Below the pieces are notes generated by a model, which was given only the letters and a program-made list of their open reading frames with translations, was not told the origin of the DNA and made no database searches. A stretch of 64,000 nt of DNA, taken from NCBI GenBank assembly GCA_021781745.1, contig JAJXWH010000013.1:47383-111382 (forward strand), written 5' to 3'. Position numbers and translations under genes: made by a program. Positions 63,091-64,000 of this stretch are shown here, in pieces. The stretch's first letter is position 1, and each line of letters opens with the position of its first letter. The DNA comes from Bacillota bacterium. Its GTDB lineage: Bacteria; Bacillota; Clostridia; Clostridiales; Clostridiaceae.

Positions 63091-63165
63091 TGGTGACTCC
63101 TAGGGGAATCGAACCCCTGTTACCACCGTGAAAGGGTGGTGTCTTAACCGCTTGACCAAGGAGCC
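63091..63165 (-). tRNA. tRNA-Glu (anticodon TTC)
   Basis: 75 bases including CCA. Acceptor GGCTCCT/AGGAGTC, anticodon loop CTTTCAC, T-arm GTTCGATTC. Last gene of the rRNA operon. Confidence 0.97.
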
Positions 63166-63193
63166 GTATTTAATTTATACTTTATTTAAAATA

Positions 63194-63268
63194 TGGAGCT
63201 GGCAATAGGAATCGAACCTACAACCTGCTGATTACAAGTCAGCTGCTCTACCGTTGAGCCATGCCAGC
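63194..63268 (-). tRNA. tRNA-Thr (anticodon TGT)
   Basis: 75 bases including CCA. Acceptor GCTGGCA/TGCCAGC, anticodon loop CTTGTAA, T-arm GTTCGATTC. Confidence 0.97.
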
Positions 63269-63278
63269 ATATTTTAAA

Positions 63279-63355
63279 TGGCGACTCAGAAGGGGCTCGA
63301 ACCCTCGACCTCCGGCGTGACAGGCCGGCACTCTAACCAACTGAGCTACTGAGCC
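63279..63355 (-). tRNA. tRNA-Asp (anticodon GTC)
   Basis: 77 bases including CCA. Acceptor GGCTCAG/CTGAGTC, anticodon loop CTGTCAC, T-arm GTTCGAGCC. Confidence 0.97.
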
Positions 63356-63361
63356 ATTTTA

Positions 63362-63437
<76 letters not shown>

Positions 63438-63443
63438 ATCTTA

Positions 63444-63560
63444 CCTCGCAATGTCCTACTCTTCCACACAGTCTCCCATGCAGTACCATCGGCGCTATAG
63501 ACCTTAACTTTCCTGTTCGGAATGGGAAGGAGTGTTACCTCTATGCCATCACCACGAGAT
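63444..63560 (-). rRNA. rrf: 5S ribosomal RNA
   Basis: About 117 bases. Starts TCTCGTGGTGATGGCATAGA, has the conserved CCCATTCCGAACAGGAAAGT loop and GCGCCGATGGTACTGC, and ends GGACATTGCGAGG. Ends are judged by pairing of first and last bases. Confidence 0.95.
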
Positions 63561-63562
63561 AT

Positions 63563-63637
63563 TGGCTCCGCGAAGAGGACTCGAACCTCCAACCTATCGG
63601 TTAACAGCCGAGTGCTCCACCATTGAGCTATCGCGGA
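63563..63637 (-). tRNA. tRNA-Asn (anticodon GTT), between 23S and 5S
   Basis: 75 bases including CCA. Acceptor TCCGCGA/TCGCGGA, anticodon loop CTGTTAA, T-arm GTTCGAGTC. It lies 2 bases from 5S, inside the 23S-5S spacer. Confidence 0.97.
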
Positions 63638-63649
63638 ACGCTAAGGATT

Positions 63650-63803
63650 CCCCAAATCTATGATTTGGTCGAAAGAACTTATGCAAATCACTTTAGGGAT
63701 TTGTATTCCTTTGTTCTTTCAAAATTGCACATAAGTGAGATTCAAAATCTATGATTTTGTTAATCGAACTTACTCAGCGAACGTATGTGAGTCGAGTTTC
63801 CTT
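63650..63803. repeat. Hairpin repeats in the 23S-tRNA-Asn spacer
   Basis: A full copy (63730-63800) of the repeat found at 38041-38225, with hairpin CAAAATC-TAT-GATTTTG, then CAGCGAACGTATGTGAGTCG. A diverged half copy at 63652-63682 keeps hairpin CCAAATC-TAT-GATTTGG followed by AGAACTTA. The spacer 63638-63878 holds no gene. Confidence 0.75.
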
Positions 63804-63878
63804 TAAAAAACTTTTCTCATTTACATTCAATCAGAAATTCAATATTCTCTATAATGTATATTACAACTTGATTTTTAT

Positions 63879-64000
63879 TGGTCAAGCCCTCGACCTATTA
63901 GTATCAGTCAGCTAAATATGTTACCATACTTACACCTCTGACCTATCAACCTTGTAGTCTTCAAGGGGTCTTACTAGCTTATGCTATGGGAAATCTCATC
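63879..64000 (-). rRNA. rrl: 23S ribosomal RNA (3' end only)
   Basis: Minus strand ends ...GCTGACTGATACTAATAGG, TCGAGGGCTTGACCAA, the conserved 3' terminus of 23S rRNA. Only the last ~122 bases are in the window; the rest lies to the right. Confidence 0.95.

Overview
The window is AT-rich, low-GC Firmicute DNA. Many genes start with AGGAGG-type ribosome sites, TTG and GTG starts occur, and intrinsic hairpin-plus-T terminators are dense. The start of an Rnf-complex gene (rnfC), a CbiMNQO cobalt uptake operon behind a B12 riboswitch, a guanine riboswitch on xpt, DUF1540 and YlxP-type small proteins, and the tRNA/rRNA cluster at the right end all fit Clostridium sensu stricto. A relative of the solvent-forming C. 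beijerinckii group is my guess, not something the sequence proves. No phage, CRISPR array or intact insertion sequence was seen.

Left part (1-31.8 kb): start of rnfC and its neighbour rseC; an aminotransferase followed by a large structured palindrome; small proteins; argF behind two ARG boxes; a secreted eight-repeat protein; a YibE/YibF membrane pair; a group of small enzymes (2'-5' RNA ligase-like, APH-like kinase, Nudix); a cytochrome-b5-like protein with no histidine and a Gly-rich repeat tail; DAHP synthase and a PHP phosphatase; YlxP and YhaM-like proteins; an NlpC/P60 hydrolase; a PRPP synthetase paralogue; an orphan ABC ATPase; and a Suv3-like helicase. Next come two ABC-transporter operons. 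One is led by an ECF sigma/anti-sigma pair and its ATPase is frameshifted. The other is controlled by a double-headed MerR regulator and its permease has an in-frame TGA. PepT closes this part.

Middle part (31.8-47.6 kb): xpt with its riboswitch and a second palindrome; a c-di-GMP and sensing block (FapA-like protein, Cache-HAMP-GGDEF-EAL protein, an odd solute-binding protein, a chemoreceptor); a MATE pump paired with an MccF-like LD-carboxypeptidase; a GH31 glucosidase; and a choline-binding-repeat protein.

Right part (47.6-64 kb): divergent ppk/ppx for polyphosphate turnover; the cobalt operon; a DUF11 protein; an Fe-S aldo/keto reductase; a phospholipase-C-like protein; a MarR/SRPBCC pair under a 42-bp palindromic operator; a 20-codon peptide gene ending inside its own terminator; and a cellobiose/lactose-type PTS operon with a sigma-54 promoter and three phased upstream repeats. 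The window ends in an rRNA operon read leftward: 23S, tRNA-Asn, 5S, then tRNA-Phe, Asp, Thr and Glu.

The least explained signals are two families of non-coding elements that change sequence but keep base pairing: the gene-trailing palindromes at 2.7 and 32.2 kb, and the hairpin repeats shared by 38.1 kb and the 23S-tRNA-Asn spacer.
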